A stretch of 45,056 bases of DNA, taken from Chthoniobacterales bacterium (lineage in GTDB: Bacteria > Verrucomicrobiota > Verrucomicrobiia > Chthoniobacterales > UBA10450). This document shows, piece after piece, positions 1 to 8,632 of this stretch. A model generated the notes under the pieces. The model had not been told where the DNA came from and made no database searches. It was given only the letters and a program-made list of their open reading frames with translations. Where the stretch lies: contig JAICUQ010000009.1 of assembly GCA_025935755.1 (NCBI GenBank), positions 1-45,056 of the forward strand, read 5' to 3'. Numbering within the stretch: position 1 is the stretch's first letter; each line of letters opens with the position of its first letter. The position numbers and the translations under genes were made by a program.

Positions 1-2
1 TG

Positions 3-812
3 TGCGAAGTACAAAGTTATGTTTACGCTGCAAAGCTCGCGGCCGGCGAACTGGCGGTGTTGTTAGGCGAGGCCACACTCGCACGCGAGCTTAAGAGTCA
101 GGCCAGGACTTTGCGCCGCCGGTTCGAGGAAGTTTTCTGGTGCGAGGACATTTCAACGTACGCTCTTGCTTTGGACGGCAGTAAACGACCGTGCAAAGTG
201 CGAACGTCGAATGCCGGACATTGTCTTTTCGCGGGTATCGCGACGGACGAACACGCGCGGCGGGTAGCCACTACGTTGACCGATGACACATCGTTCTCGG
301 GATGGGGGATTCGCACAGTGGCCAGAAGTGAGGCGCGTTATAATCCAATGTCGTATCACAACGGTTCAATTTGGCCGCACGACAATTCGCTGGTCGCTGC
401 CGGGTTCGCCAGGTACGACCTCAAGGGATCCGTTGCCATGGTGCTCGCTGGCATGATGGACGCGAGCATTTTCTTCGATTTACATCGGCTTCCGGAATTG
501 TTTTGCGGCTTTCCGCGACGGCCGGGTGAAGCGCCCACCGCGTACCCAGTCGCCTGCGCTCCGCAAGCATGGGCCGCGGGTGCCGTATTTCTTTTGCTGC
601 AAGCATGTCTTGGGCTGCAGATTTTTGCGGCAGAAAAAAGGCTGGTATTTTCCAGGCCCTTCTTGCCGGAATTCCTCCCCAAGGTCAGCATTCGTGATCT
701 AAAGATCGGAGATTCAAGCGTCGACCTTCTCCTCACCAGACACGACGAAGGCGACGTAGGCGTCAATGTACTTCGGCGGAACGGCGGTCTCGACGTCGTC
801 GTGTTGAAGTAA
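3..812 (+). CDS. Amylo-alpha-1,6-glucosidase / glycogen debranching enzyme, C-terminal part (partial)
   Basis: The frame is open from the window edge, so this is the 3' end of a longer gene; an internal ATG would only shorten it. The visible ~269 residues match the C-terminal (alpha/alpha)6 barrel of the GDE_C family. The most telling stretch is the motif MSYHNGSIWPHDNSL around window position 345-390, which carries the conserved His and Asp/Glu-rich substrate-binding loop of this family. A C-terminal beta-rich tail follows. Members remove alpha-1,6 branches from glycogen or related glucans in the cytoplasm; some homologues act on other storage sugars, so the exact substrate is inferred. PurS starts about 50 bases downstream on the same strand, but there is no functional link between them. 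Confidence 0.85.
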   Translation, partial: CEVQSYVYAAKLAAGELAVLLGEATLARELKSQARTLRRRFEEVFWCEDISTYALALDGSKRPCKVRTSNAGHCLFAGIATDEHARRVATTLTDDTSFSGWGIRTVARSEARYNPMSYHNGSIWPHDNSLVAAGFARYDLKGSVAMVLAGMMDASIFFDLHRLPELFCGFPRRPGEAPTAYPVACAPQAWAAGAVFLLLQACLGLQIFAAEKRLVFSRPFLPEFLPKVSIRDLKIGDSSVDLLLTRHDEGDVGVNVLRRNGGLDVVVLK

Positions 813-862
813 ATAGTGGCGATTGCGCTTGTGGCCGCAGATCGCCGCAATATTGTGCCGTG

Positions 863-1225
863 ATGAACGCCAAGGTGATCGTCATGCCAAAAGCCGCGGT
901 GCTGGATCCGCAGGGAAACGCGGTCCGTGACGCAATGCGTCACTTGGGAATGCCGGAAGTGCGGAGTGTGCGAATCGGGAAATACATGGAGATCGAGATC
1001 GAAGGCGAGAACGATGAACTTGAATCGCGGTTGCACCAGCTTTGCCGCGATCTGCTATCAAATCCGGTCATCGAAGATTACGAATTGCTGAAGCGCGACG
1101 AGCCAGAACTTGGAGGGCGGAGCTCTGCGACGCCTAACGAGGGAGCACAGAGTTCGCGCGCGGCGAGGGCTCACGCCGCTCGGCAGACGACGACCAGGCC
1201 CGAGATGAAAAGCAGGGAACTATGA
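863..1225 (+). CDS. purS: Phosphoribosylformylglycinamidine synthase subunit PurS
   Basis: PurS is the small structural subunit that, with PurQ and PurL, forms the FGAM synthase complex of purine synthesis in the cytoplasm. The first ~80 residues fit: an N-terminal strand with VIVMPKAAVLDPQGNAV, then the RSVRIGKYMEIEIEG segment and the LCRDLLSNPVIEDYEL end. The ATG at 863 is preferred over the GTG at 860 directly before it. The family is usually about 80-85 residues; this protein has about 35 extra C-terminal residues, rich in Ala, Arg, Ser and Thr, that look like translated intergenic sequence. Its stop overlaps the next gene by four bases (ATGA), suggesting translational coupling. No purL is visible in the window. 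Confidence 0.9.
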   Translation: MNAKVIVMPKAAVLDPQGNAVRDAMRHLGMPEVRSVRIGKYMEIEIEGENDELESRLHQLCRDLLSNPVIEDYELLKRDEPELGGRSSATPNEGAQSSRAARAHAARQTTTRPEMKSREL

Positions 1226-1410
1226 AAGCGCTCCGATATTTTTTCTGTGTGGTTTTCCCGCCGCTGGCGGTCTTGTTGACGGGTCGTATCGCGAGTTTCT
1301 TCCTCAGCGTGATTTTAACCTTACTCGGCTGGATCCCGGGAGTCATTCACGCATGTCTCGTCGTCAACGATTATCATGCTGAACAACGCGCAGCTGCCCT
1401 CGCACATTAG
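1222..1410 (+). CDS. Pmp3/YqaE family small membrane protein
   Basis: A 62-residue protein with two hydrophobic helices separated by a short GWIPG turn. The pattern (FPPLAVLL near the start, LTLLGWIPGVIHA, then a VVNDYH tail) is that of the Pmp3/YqaE/UPF0057 proteolipid family, which sits in the cytoplasmic membrane and is linked in other organisms to membrane potential and salt or cold stress. The start ATG overlaps the purS stop (ATGA) and its stop TAG is followed at once by the purQ ATG, so the gene is locked between two purine genes. Its assignment is from the motif and length; why it sits here is unknown. Confidence 0.85.
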   Translation: MKALRYFFCVVFPPLAVLLTGRIASFFLSVILTLLGWIPGVIHACLVVNDYHAEQRAAALAH

Positions 1411-2151
1411 ATGGAGATGAAGTTTGCAGTCATTCAGTTTCCCGGTTCCAACTGCGACCAGGATTGCCTGGCTGCGATCAACGGGCTAGACGGATTGAAG
1501 GGCGAGTACGTCTGGCACAAGGAAACTTCGCTTGATGATTTCGATGCGATCGTGCTGCCCGGCGGATTCGCGTACGGAGATTACCTTCGATGCGGAGCGA
1601 TTGCCCGTTTTTCTCCAATCATGAAAGCCGTTATCGCCGATGCGCACTCCGGCAAGCTCGTGCTCGGCACCTGCAACGGCTTTCAAGTACTGTGCGAGGC
1701 CGGTCTCTTACCCGGTGCGCTGGTGCGAAATCGCTCTCTTCGGTTCGTTTGCGACATGGCCATCACACGCGTCGAGGTAGATCATTCGCCATTCACCCGT
1801 GGCTGTCCGAAAGGAACGCTTTTACGGCTGCCTGTGGCGCACGGCGAAGGCTGTTTCTTCGCTGACCCGAAAACATTGCGGGAGCTGAACGAAAATCAGC
1901 AAGTCGTTTTGCGATACGCGGACAAACACGGCCGGATCGTTCCCGAAGCAAATCCGAATGGCTCAGTCGATAATATCGCCGGGATTTGTAACCGTGAAGG
2001 AAACGTTTTCGGTCTGATGCCGCATCCTGATCGTGCTTCGGATGCGCAGCTCGGCAGCTCGGATGGCGCAAAAATCTTTCTGTCGATGATGGAGACAATT
2101 CGCGCGAGTCGCTCGACTAACCCAGGCGAGCGCATCAAACAGGTAGCGTGA
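1411..2151 (+). CDS. purQ: Phosphoribosylformylglycinamidine synthase subunit PurQ (glutaminase)
   Basis: PurQ hydrolyses glutamine and passes ammonia to PurL for FGAM formation. It is a class I glutamine amidotransferase: the nucleophile is Cys88 in LGTCNGFQ, the catalytic His is His205 in MPHPDR, and the N-terminal FPGSNCDQD is typical of PurQ. At 246 residues it is slightly longer than many PurQ proteins (about 220-230), with a C-terminal tail. The ATG at 1411 abuts the stop of the Pmp3-like gene; a second ATG at 1417 would give the more usual [11 protein letters not shown] start and is equally plausible. Coupled translation with the upstream genes is likely. Confidence 0.95.
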   Translation: MEMKFAVIQFPGSNCDQDCLAAINGLDGLKGEYVWHKETSLDDFDAIVLPGGFAYGDYLRCGAIARFSPIMKAVIADAHSGKLVLGTCNGFQVLCEAGLLPGALVRNRSLRFVCDMAITRVEVDHSPFTRGCPKGTLLRLPVAHGEGCFFADPKTLRELNENQQVVLRYADKHGRIVPEANPNGSVDNIAGICNREGNVFGLMPHPDRASDAQLGSSDGAKIFLSMMETIRASRSTNPGERIKQVA

Positions 2152-2246
2152 TTTTGTCCACCTAAGAGAAAACCGGATAAATCGCTGCGTACGTAGCAGT
2201 AGGAACTCGGCTGAGGTGTTGCAGTCATTACAGCGGTGTCGCAAAA

Positions 2247-2816
2247 ATGAACACCAATCAGCTACTTTGCCCATACCCGCCTTCGGCAGACGAGATGGCA
2301 CCGCTATTGCTCATAAAGGTTTCGAAAACCAATAATCCTATGCTCCTAGAAAAAACCTTACACATGAGCCAACCGGTGGCCGAGTGCAAAGCGCGTTTGG
2401 CCAGTATCCAATCTTATCGACGCCAGTTCCTGATGGTGACACGGGCGACCGTGACATCCTCTAAGACGGTCGACTTCAGCTTCCGCGGACCCTTTGGGTT
2501 CGAGGCACATACAGTGCTGTTGTCGGTCGACGGCGAGTCCCCGAACCAGTATGCGTTCGAGTCCGTTGGGGGAAATATTTCCCTCATGGGCATTGTGGAT
2601 TTTGCCGAAATCCGGCCGCAGTGCACTGAGGTTACACTGGCGGTCCATTACGAGATCAAAAATAAACTTTTCGCCTGGCTGGATCGGCGTCTGCATTTCG
2701 TGGACAGCTTCGTGAATGCCGAACTGCGTAGCATCCGCGCGCATTTCGAAGGTATCAGATCGACCTATCTGGAGCGCGCCCGCGTTATGCCTGTGCTGCA
2801 GGCGGCACCCGCCTGA
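2247..2816 (+). CDS. Hypothetical protein, possibly SRPBCC/START-like fold
   Basis: A 189-residue protein without signal peptide or membrane segment. I do not recognise a family with certainty. From about residue 60 onward alternating beta-type segments ([47 protein letters not shown]) are followed by a long C-terminal helix ([20 protein letters not shown]), which is the order expected of SRPBCC (polyketide cyclase/lipid-transport) proteins. The start is uncertain: ATG at 2247 is the longest, but an internal ATG at 2364 ([12 protein letters not shown]) would remove a poorly structured N-terminus. It stands alone between purQ and the convergent tyrS. Confidence 0.5.
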   Translation: MNTNQLLCPYPPSADEMAPLLLIKVSKTNNPMLLEKTLHMSQPVAECKARLASIQSYRRQFLMVTRATVTSSKTVDFSFRGPFGFEAHTVLLSVDGESPNQYAFESVGGNISLMGIVDFAEIRPQCTEVTLAVHYEIKNKLFAWLDRRLHFVDSFVNAELRSIRAHFEGIRSTYLERARVMPVLQAAPA

Positions 2817-2873
2817 TCGACGACATCCTCTACTAACGGCAGCGCCCAGGTAAGGAAATTTGGGTCACCCGGG

Positions 2874-4046
2874 CTACCCTATTCGCACGGCCCGTTTGCG
2901 GTCGAGCCGTAGGATCTGGCCCGGGTGAAGGGCGATCTGGGCCTTGGGATCCGTGACTTTTGTGTCGTCGATGGTTACGCTGCCCTGCTTAATCAGCCGT
3001 GAGACTTCACTGTGCGATTTGTCTAGCCCAAACACGTCACGATAGACCTGCGAAATCACAGCAACCGTAGTTACATCGTTGGTTTTGGCTGGTGAATACT
3101 GCGGCAGATCTGCTCGCGACAGGTCGCGCTTGCTGAAGCGAGTGTTCCAGTCATCCAGTACTTTCCTGGCGGCGTCCGGGTGATACATCTCGACAATTTC
3201 GGATGCGAGCTGCTTCTTGGCTTCCAACGGGTGCATCCCGCTCGGCACTGCGCGTCGAAGAAGCAATTCGTAATACCGCGCCATCAACTCATCCGAAATA
3301 CTCATGAGTTTCCCAAAAATTTCGGTGGGCGACTCATTGATTCCGACGTAGTTCCCGAGGCTTTTGCTCATCTTTTTTGAGCCGTCCAAGCCTTCGAGAA
3401 TCGGAAGCAGAAAAACGACCTGCTGTGGCATCGCCTCCTCGCGTTGAAAATCGCGCCCGATTAGAATGTTGAAGAGTTGATCCGTTCCTCCCAATTCGAC
3501 GTCGGCTTTCACCATCACCGAATCCCAGCCCTGCATGATTGGATATTGAACCTCATGGACACGGATCGGGTGTTGCTGTTCGATCCGGGCTTTGAAATCT
3601 TCCCGCTGCAACATCTGCTGAAGCGTCACGCGGCTGTTCAGACGAATGACGTCTTCAAACGACATGTTGCGGAACCAGTCACCATTGCAGACCGTCTCCG
3701 TGCGGTCGGGGTCGAGAATCTTGAATGCCTGTTCGCGATAAGTCGCTGCATTTGCGATGACTTCCTCGTGAGTTAAATGCGGCCGCGTCACCGATCGACC
3801 GCTCGGATCGCCGATCATTCCAGTAAAATCGCCGATGATGAGAATGGCCTGATGCCCGAGATCCTGAAATTCTCTCAGTTTTCGCAGAACGATTGTGTGC
3901 CCGAGGTGGATATCCGATGTAGTCGGGTCCACTCCAAGTTTGACACGCAATGGTCGACCCAGCGCCAGCTTATCGCGCAGTTCGCTTTCGTTAATGATCT
4001 GCGCTGAGCCTCGTTTTAACGATGCAAGAGCTTCGTCCGGTCGCAT
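2874..4046 (-). CDS. tyrS: Tyrosyl-tRNA synthetase
   Basis: Charges tRNA-Tyr with tyrosine in the cytoplasm. Class I signatures are present: H47-L-G-H50 (HIGH motif) after LGVDPTTSDI, and K225-MSKS (KMSKS motif). The C-terminal ~65 residues (SEVSRLIKQGSVTIDD) form an S4-type RNA-binding domain. At 390 residues with the LGVDPT and short insertion pattern it resembles the TyrZ/TyrRS2 branch rather than the E. coli-type enzyme; that subclass call is an inference. It is monocistronic on the minus strand. The region just upstream (4061-4180) carries a dispersed repeat, so the promoter must lie within or beyond that. Confidence 0.95.
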   Translation of the reverse strand: MRPDEALASLKRGSAQIINESELRDKLALGRPLRVKLGVDPTTSDIHLGHTIVLRKLREFQDLGHQAILIIGDFTGMIGDPSGRSVTRPHLTHEEVIANAATYREQAFKILDPDRTETVCNGDWFRNMSFEDVIRLNSRVTLQQMLQREDFKARIEQQHPIRVHEVQYPIMQGWDSVMVKADVELGGTDQLFNILIGRDFQREEAMPQQVVFLLPILEGLDGSKKMSKSLGNYVGINESPTEIFGKLMSISDELMARYYELLLRRAVPSGMHPLEAKKQLASEIVEMYHPDAARKVLDDWNTRFSKRDLSRADLPQYSPAKTNDVTTVAVISQVYRDVFGLDKSHSEVSRLIKQGSVTIDDTKVTDPKAQIALHPGQILRLDRKRAVRIG

Positions 4047-4060
4047 CCGACTTGCATACC

Positions 4061-4180
4061 GTCATTCCGAGCGAAGTCGAGGATTTCTGTCGTGCGAGTC
4101 AAGGCCGTTCCGCGGGAGGTTTGAAAGCCGGGCCTCATCCTCCGCATTGGTTGCAGGGACTTCGCTCGACACAACACTCA
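4061..4180. repeat. Dispersed intergenic repeat, copy A (terminal GTCATTCCGAGCGAAG / CTTCGCTCGAC)
   Basis: The left end reads GTCATTCCGAGCGAAGTCGA and the right end (4158-4175) carries ACTTCGCTCGACACAAC, an imperfect inverted copy of it. The interior includes TTGCAGGGACTTCGCTC, comparable with GTTGCAGCTTCCCTTCGCTC in the copy at 9948-10099. It lies between tyrS and the secreted hypothetical protein. It codes for nothing convincing. Confidence 0.65.
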
Positions 4181-4191
4181 GCGAGACCGGG

Positions 4192-4710
4192 CTACTTATT
4201 TTTATTCAATAACTCGCGCACCTGCTCGATCGTGAGCGGCTCATTCTTTTTATTTAGTGACTTCTGATTCGTGCCCTGGCCTAAAAACGGCCGGTTACCT
4301 GCATACGCTGGTGAGGCGACCTTTTTCCCTGACTGAGACGCGTCATGGACACCGCGGGCGCTTTGACTCGCATAGCTCGACTTGGAATTCGCAAGGGTTT
4401 GCTGTGACGAAACCTCGTAAGCCGTGCGTTTGCCGTGAAACGTCTGAGAATAAAATTGCGTTGTGGAAAAGTCTCGTGTTCCAGAAAAATCTTTCCCATG
4501 CGTTTTCTGATGAAAGAAAAACGTTCCGATGCTTGCGCGTTTATTGGCCGACGCCGATCCGTCCCCGCCAAACTTCTTGTTTTGTGCATCGTTCTGCAGC
4601 GTCATGTCGGGTTTTAAAAGCCGATCCACGAGCTTTTTTTCCTGGTCCTGGGCATGTACGCAGCACAAACCAGCTGTTAACACCACCCAAACTGCAAACG
4701 ATTTCCGCAC
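4192..4710 (-). CDS. Hypothetical secreted protein
   Basis: A 172-residue protein with an N-terminal signal peptide: a charged start (MRKS), a hydrophobic core (FAVWVVLTAGLCCV) and a likely cleavage after HAQ around residue 21. The mature part is polar, rich in Ser, Gln, Lys and Thr, with many FH/FF aromatic pairs (FFFHQKTHGKDF, FYSQTFHGKR) and no catalytic motif I can identify. It ends with a short helix LTIEQVRELLNKNK. No family is recognised. It is probably exported to the periplasm. It is transcribed in the same direction as tyrS but separated from it by a repeat, so an operon is unlikely. Confidence 0.6.
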   Translation of the reverse strand: MRKSFAVWVVLTAGLCCVHAQDQEKKLVDRLLKPDMTLQNDAQNKKFGGDGSASANKRASIGTFFFHQKTHGKDFSGTRDFSTTQFYSQTFHGKRTAYEVSSQQTLANSKSSYASQSARGVHDASQSGKKVASPAYAGNRPFLGQGTNQKSLNKKNEPLTIEQVRELLNKNK

Positions 4711-4835
4711 AAGGGGAGGCTGCAGGAATGGGTATTCATTTGTAAAGCAAATTCCCGTGTGCTGGATGGCGATGGCGCCAGTCTATCAGAAGGGTTGTTA
4801 TTGTTTTGGGCACGAGGGAGGCAGACAATGCGTTC

Positions 4836-5045
4836 ATGGCTGAACACGTTTATAAAAAGATCGAGATCGTTGGTTCCTCGCCGCAGGGAATGGAGGATGC
4901 CGTTCACAATGCGCTGTCGCGCGCGAGCACTACCATTCGAAACATCCGATGGTTTGAGGTAACCGAAACCCGCGGGTATGTCGAGGAGGGGAAAATCGCC
5001 CACTGGCAGGTAACGTTAAAGATTGGATTCACTCTGGAAGAGTAA
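4836..5045 (+). CDS. Dodecin family flavin-binding protein
   Basis: Dodecins are small proteins that assemble into hollow dodecamers and store or buffer flavins. The 69-residue sequence is typical: [23 protein letters not shown] at the start, the tryptophan in IRNIRWFEV that stacks on flavin, and a C-terminal strand [16 protein letters not shown]. The start at 4836 ([10 protein letters not shown]) is chosen because it gives the family length; a GAGGGAGG purine stretch lies 15-20 bases upstream. A longer in-frame start at 4806 would add ten residues not seen in dodecins. Monocistronic, convergent with the following minus-strand gene. Confidence 0.92.
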   Translation: MAEHVYKKIEIVGSSPQGMEDAVHNALSRASTTIRNIRWFEVTETRGYVEEGKIAHWQVTLKIGFTLEE

Positions 5046-5091
5046 CCTTCCGCGCTCGACCGGGTGCTTGCTTAGCGCCTCGATTCGGAAA

Positions 5092-5397
5092 TTACGAGGC
5101 TTCCCGTTCCTGGGCTGACCGGTACAATTTGGCCGCGCCGTAGATCAGGATCGCAGGTTTCAGCGCTGTAAAGAGCAGACGAAGAAGTCCGGCAAGCACT
5201 CGACCCAACGGCAGGCGATGCAGGATATATCCGGCCGCAAATGCACAGAAGAGAGACTGTGTCGGCTTTTCCCGCACATAATCTCCGGTCTCATTCACCA
5301 CTGTCTCGACTCGATCCTTTACCCATTGCATTCCACGTTCGGGAAACTCAGCAACCATTTCGGGAGATAACTGATCCATGACGTTATTGATTCGCAT
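5092..5397 (-). CDS. Small hypothetical membrane protein (possibly ElaB/YqjD/DUF883-like)
   Basis: 101 residues. The first ~45 are an amphipathic helical segment (QWVKDRVETVVNETGDYVREKP), followed by two hydrophobic stretches (FCAFAAGYILHRLPLG and LAGLLRLLFTALKPAILIYGAA) ending with a charged tail. The helix-then-VREKP-then-glycine-bearing membrane segment recalls ElaB/YqjD-type ribosome-binding membrane anchors, but the match is only in layout. The gene ends about 50 bases from the convergent dodecin gene and starts about 30 bases downstream of the RlmI-like methyltransferase stop, so the two minus-strand genes may be cotranscribed. Confidence 0.6.
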   Translation of the reverse strand: MRINNVMDQLSPEMVAEFPERGMQWVKDRVETVVNETGDYVREKPTQSLFCAFAAGYILHRLPLGRVLAGLLRLLFTALKPAILIYGAAKLYRSAQEREAS

Positions 5398-5426
5398 TTT
5401 GAACCGCTCTTGCGCGCATGCAAGTA

Positions 5427-6338
5427 TCAGCGTAGTGCAAGCCAGACCGAGCTTGCGCCGGCGCCGGGTGGAAAGTCAGGCAGTCTCCCCGGCCGATACA
5501 ACGTGGCGACTCGGCGCGCTTTTTTTAGGCAGAAGCGGGCCATTACTTCCAGCGCCCGCTCACCGAGTGCAGAACAATTCGTCGAAACCAGAACATGGGC
5601 ATCGCGTTCCGCTACCGCAAGCGCCGTGATGAGCAAACTTTCGAAGTCCTGTTGGACTTGAAATGTTCTTCGATCCGGGGAGCGCGAAAATGTCGGGGGA
5701 TCGAGAATGATGGCATCGAATGTTTCGCCTCGCCGGGTGAGCCGTGGCAAGACAGAGCGCACGTCATCGGTTATGAAGTGGTGATCGATTGTCGGCAGAT
5801 TGTTCAACGCGAAATTTTCGCGTCCACGGGCCAGATATTTTTTCGAGAGGTCGATGTTGAAAGTGCTCGCTCCGCTACTTGCGGCGTAAACCGAGAAGGA
5901 GCAGGTATAGGCAAAGCAATTTAACAGCCGCCTGGGTGCGATGTGACGCACGTATCGGCGATTCTCCCGCTGATCCAGAAACAGACCTGGCGAATATCCT
6001 TGCCCGAAGTCGATGCCGAACCTCAAATACCATTCAGTGGCGACCGTCTGTGGGCTCTCGCCGGGATCTCCGACCACCAGCACAGGTGATTCGCGGCGTT
6101 CGCTTTTTTTGGGGATAAATCGCGCAAAGACGCGCCGCACTTGAAAGCCGGCCGAGTCGGCCCAGGTTTGCAGCTCTTCCAGCAGCCGTTCGCGAACAAA
6201 CGCTCTTTTGAACGAGATGAGAATGTCGTTACCAAATCGTTCGACCCAGCCCTCCTCAGTAGTGCAAAGCCGGTGCGAGTCAGTCCCCTCTGACCGGAAA
6301 TCGCGGAGCAAGTCTGGATCAATCCATCCGGTAGTCAT
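5427..6338 (-). CDS. Class I SAM-dependent methyltransferase, RlmI/RlmK-like
   Basis: A Rossmann-fold methyltransferase of the group that methylates cytosine-5 or guanine in 23S rRNA (RlmI, RlmK/L C-terminal half). Visible signals: GLFLDQRENRRYV before the core, LLNCFAYTCSFSVYAASSGAS as the SAM-binding loop (motif I), NIDLSKKYLARGRENF as motif II, DDVRSVLPRL, and the catalytic-region DPPTFSRS (motif IV). The N-terminal ~100 residues do not show a clear PUA domain, so it is shorter than RlmI proper (303 versus about 396 residues). The RNA substrate is inferred from family, not shown. Divergent from thrB, sharing a 137-base intergenic region. Confidence 0.8.
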   Translation of the reverse strand: MTTGWIDPDLLRDFRSEGTDSHRLCTTEEGWVERFGNDILISFKRAFVRERLLEELQTWADSAGFQVRRVFARFIPKKSERRESPVLVVGDPGESPQTVATEWYLRFGIDFGQGYSPGLFLDQRENRRYVRHIAPRRLLNCFAYTCSFSVYAASSGASTFNIDLSKKYLARGRENFALNNLPTIDHHFITDDVRSVLPRLTRRGETFDAIILDPPTFSRSPDRRTFQVQQDFESLLITALAVAERDAHVLVSTNCSALGERALEVMARFCLKKARRVATLYRPGRLPDFPPGAGASSVWLALR

Positions 6339-6475
6339 TTGTTTCTGTGCTCCAATGGGATAGTTCGAAATCAGCCTGGCGCAACGGATGGGTTGCCGGG
6401 ACGGTCGGCGTTGCTACACTGCCGCCATCACTTTCGCGCCGTTGAGTCAACAGTCGCGTAGCGGCGGCGTAACTT

Positions 6476-7369
6476 ATGCAACAAGCCACCGTTCGTGTTC
6501 CCGCGAGCACTTCCAATATCGGTCCCGGTTACGATTGTCTGGGCGTCGCGCTCCGCCTTTATAACAGGATCACAGTCGTTCGCGGCAAAATCTCGGGAAC
6601 TTTTCATCCAGGGATAGTGTCTGATGCGGCAGAACGCTTTTTCAACCAGACCAGGCGTCGTGCGTTCCCGTTTTCGTGTTCGATTCTGGAACGGATTCCA
6701 CGATGTCGTGGCCTGGGCAGCAGCGCAACGGTTCGTCTAGGTGTATTACTTGGGCTGAACCGGCTCGCCGGCGATCCACTGGATCGAATTACCCTTTTTA
6801 GATTGTGCGCCGAATTGGAAGGACACCCTGATAATTCTGCACCCGCCAGCTTTGGCGGGTTCACCGTGGTGCAGAGTAGCGCGGGCGTCTCGCTTGCGGA
6901 TGGCAAGCGGAACGCGTGCCCTACCTTTCAACGCTTTAAGGTTTCATCCCGCCTGCGTTTCATTCTTCTAGTCCCGGAACTCGAAATTGAAACCGCGCGC
7001 GCGCGAAAAATCCTGCCGTCGAAAATCTCGCACGTTGCTGCGGTCGAAAACTGTGCGAACGCATGTGCAATCACCGCGGCGTTTGCATCGCGCGATTACG
7101 AAAAAATGCGTGGCAACTTTTCCGATCATCTTCACCAGCCGTTCCGCGCCAGGCTGATTCAATTTCTTCCAGCCGTGATTGCCGCTGCTGAGCGCGCCGG
7201 CGCGCTCGGGGCGTTTCTCAGCGGCAGCGGATCGGCAATAGCGGCAGTTGCGCTCGAAGCGCCGGGAAAAATCGCGACTGCGATGGCGCGCGCTGCAAAT
7301 GTGCCGGCACGCACGATAATCACGCACGCGGATAACCGCGGTGCGCAATATGTAGCAATCGATCACTGA
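6476..7369 (+). CDS. thrB: Homoserine kinase
   Basis: Phosphorylates L-homoserine, the step before threonine synthase. It is a GHMP kinase: the N-terminal VPASTSNIGPGYDCLGVAL strand-loop and the phosphate-binding P-loop GLGSSA at residues 79-84 are diagnostic, and a C-terminal AFLSGSGSAIAAV matches motif 3. Length 297 residues is normal. The next gene (lpxK) starts 13 bases after the stop, so they are probably cotranscribed though functionally unrelated. Neither thrC nor hom is in the window. Confidence 0.93.
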   Translation: MQQATVRVPASTSNIGPGYDCLGVALRLYNRITVVRGKISGTFHPGIVSDAAERFFNQTRRRAFPFSCSILERIPRCRGLGSSATVRLGVLLGLNRLAGDPLDRITLFRLCAELEGHPDNSAPASFGGFTVVQSSAGVSLADGKRNACPTFQRFKVSSRLRFILLVPELEIETARARKILPSKISHVAAVENCANACAITAAFASRDYEKMRGNFSDHLHQPFRARLIQFLPAVIAAAERAGALGAFLSGSGSAIAAVALEAPGKIATAMARAANVPARTIITHADNRGAQYVAIDH

Positions 7370-7382
7370 TCACTGTTCCGTC

Positions 7383-8570
7383 ATGGGTCGCCGGCTTGAA
7401 CAGCTAGAGGAATTCGGAATCGACGTCGTGCTCGAACGACGTCATGGCGTTCGCGCTTCCGTGCTGCGCGGACTTCTATATGGCCTCTCGTTTGTCTACG
7501 ACAGGGTGGTTCAGCTCCGGCTCTATCTCTACCGCAAAAGAGTTTTTCGCGAGCGCACGCTCGGATGTCTGGTGATCAGCATCGGCAATCTTACTGTGGG
7601 TGGAACAGGTAAGACGCCGATTGTTGAGAAGTTCGCTCGCGCTTTGCAGGCCGGCGGACGGCGGGTGGCAATTCTCAGCCGCGGTTACAAGAGCGTCCCG
7701 CGGAAGCGCGGCTGGCGCACATGGTTTCGTGCAGATGCTGAGCCGCCACGCATTGTGTCCGATGGAAAATCCCTCCTGCTCGATTCGCTAACCGCCGGGG
7801 ACGAGCCTTACATGCTGGCTCATAACTTGAAGGATGTGATCGTGCTGGTGGACAAAGACCGGGTGAAAAGCGGCCGGTTCGCCATCGATAAGTGGCAGGT
7901 TGACACACTTCTGCTCGATGACGGATTTCAATATCTCCATCTCAAACATCGCCTGGACATGGTGCTCGTGGATCGGCAAGCGCCTTTCGGCAACGAATTC
8001 TTGTTGCCTCGCGGCACCTTGCGTGAGAGGCCACGCAATCTTCGCCGCGCCAGCTACATCTTTATTACCAAGAATACCGGCGATGCCAATTTCGAGTTGA
8101 TGCGCCGGATCCGCCGTTACAATCGGACCGCGGAAGTTATCGAATGCGCGCACAAACCTCTTTACCTGCAGAATGTTTTCACCGGCGAACAATTGCCGCT
8201 CGAGGCTTTACGCGACGCGTTCATTGGTTCGTTGTGCGCCATTGCTGCCCCCGAAAGTTTCGAGGGGGCGCTTACCAAGCTCGGAGCGCACGTCGACCTG
8301 GCGAAGCGTTATATCGATCATCATTACTACACCGAGGTGGAACTGATCAGCTTCATCAATCGGTGTATTCGCCGGGACCTGGCGATGATCGTCACGACTG
8401 AAAAAGACTCGGTGCGCATGCCGCGTCTGCCCGACACCGATCTGAAAGTGCCAATTTATTTCCTGCGGGTGGAAATAGACATTTTGAGTGGCCATGAAAG
8501 CTGGGAGCATTGCGTGGGTCGCATTTGCAAACCGAAGCCGGTCCTTCCGCCCGAGCGCTTTTTTGCGTGA
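7383..8570 (+). CDS. lpxK: Tetraacyldisaccharide 4'-kinase (lipid A synthesis)
   Basis: Adds the 4'-phosphate to the lipid A disaccharide at the inner face of the cytoplasmic membrane. The P-loop [12 protein letters not shown] at residues 68-79 is the LpxK-specific version of Walker A, followed by [10 protein letters not shown] and the [17 protein letters not shown] motif with catalytic Asp residues, and LPRGTLRE. An amphipathic/hydrophobic N-terminal segment ([22 protein letters not shown]) fits the membrane anchor. At 395 residues it is a little longer than E. coli LpxK (328). Presence of this gene supports a lipid A-bearing outer membrane. Confidence 0.95.
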   Translation: MGRRLEQLEEFGIDVVLERRHGVRASVLRGLLYGLSFVYDRVVQLRLYLYRKRVFRERTLGCLVISIGNLTVGGTGKTPIVEKFARALQAGGRRVAILSRGYKSVPRKRGWRTWFRADAEPPRIVSDGKSLLLDSLTAGDEPYMLAHNLKDVIVLVDKDRVKSGRFAIDKWQVDTLLLDDGFQYLHLKHRLDMVLVDRQAPFGNEFLLPRGTLRERPRNLRRASYIFITKNTGDANFELMRRIRRYNRTAEVIECAHKPLYLQNVFTGEQLPLEALRDAFIGSLCAIAAPESFEGALTKLGAHVDLAKRYIDHHYYTEVELISFINRCIRRDLAMIVTTEKDSVRMPRLPDTDLKVPIYFLRVEIDILSGHESWEHCVGRICKPKPVLPPERFFA

Positions 8571-8588
8571 TCGCGGTCTTCTAAATTG

Positions 8589-8624
8589 GGCGTTGGACGT
8601 TAAGCGTTTGACGTTGGACGTTTG
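8589..8624. repeat. TTGGACGTT-type short tandem repeat, copy 1
   Basis: GCGTTGGACGTTAAGCG followed by TTTGACGTTGGACGTT: imperfect tandem units of the core TTGGACGTT directly before the LigD-polymerase start codon. A second copy with the same core lies at 33064-33099, in front of another CDS. The function is unknown; both sit in intergenic space at the 5' side of a gene. Confidence 0.6.
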
Positions 8625-8632
8625 GCCTGTCC

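Noticed and set aside
356-1036. 226-residue minus-strand frame
   Set aside because: It lies antisense to the debranching-enzyme and purS genes, has a biased composition and no motif; it is a shadow of the GC-rich third codon position.
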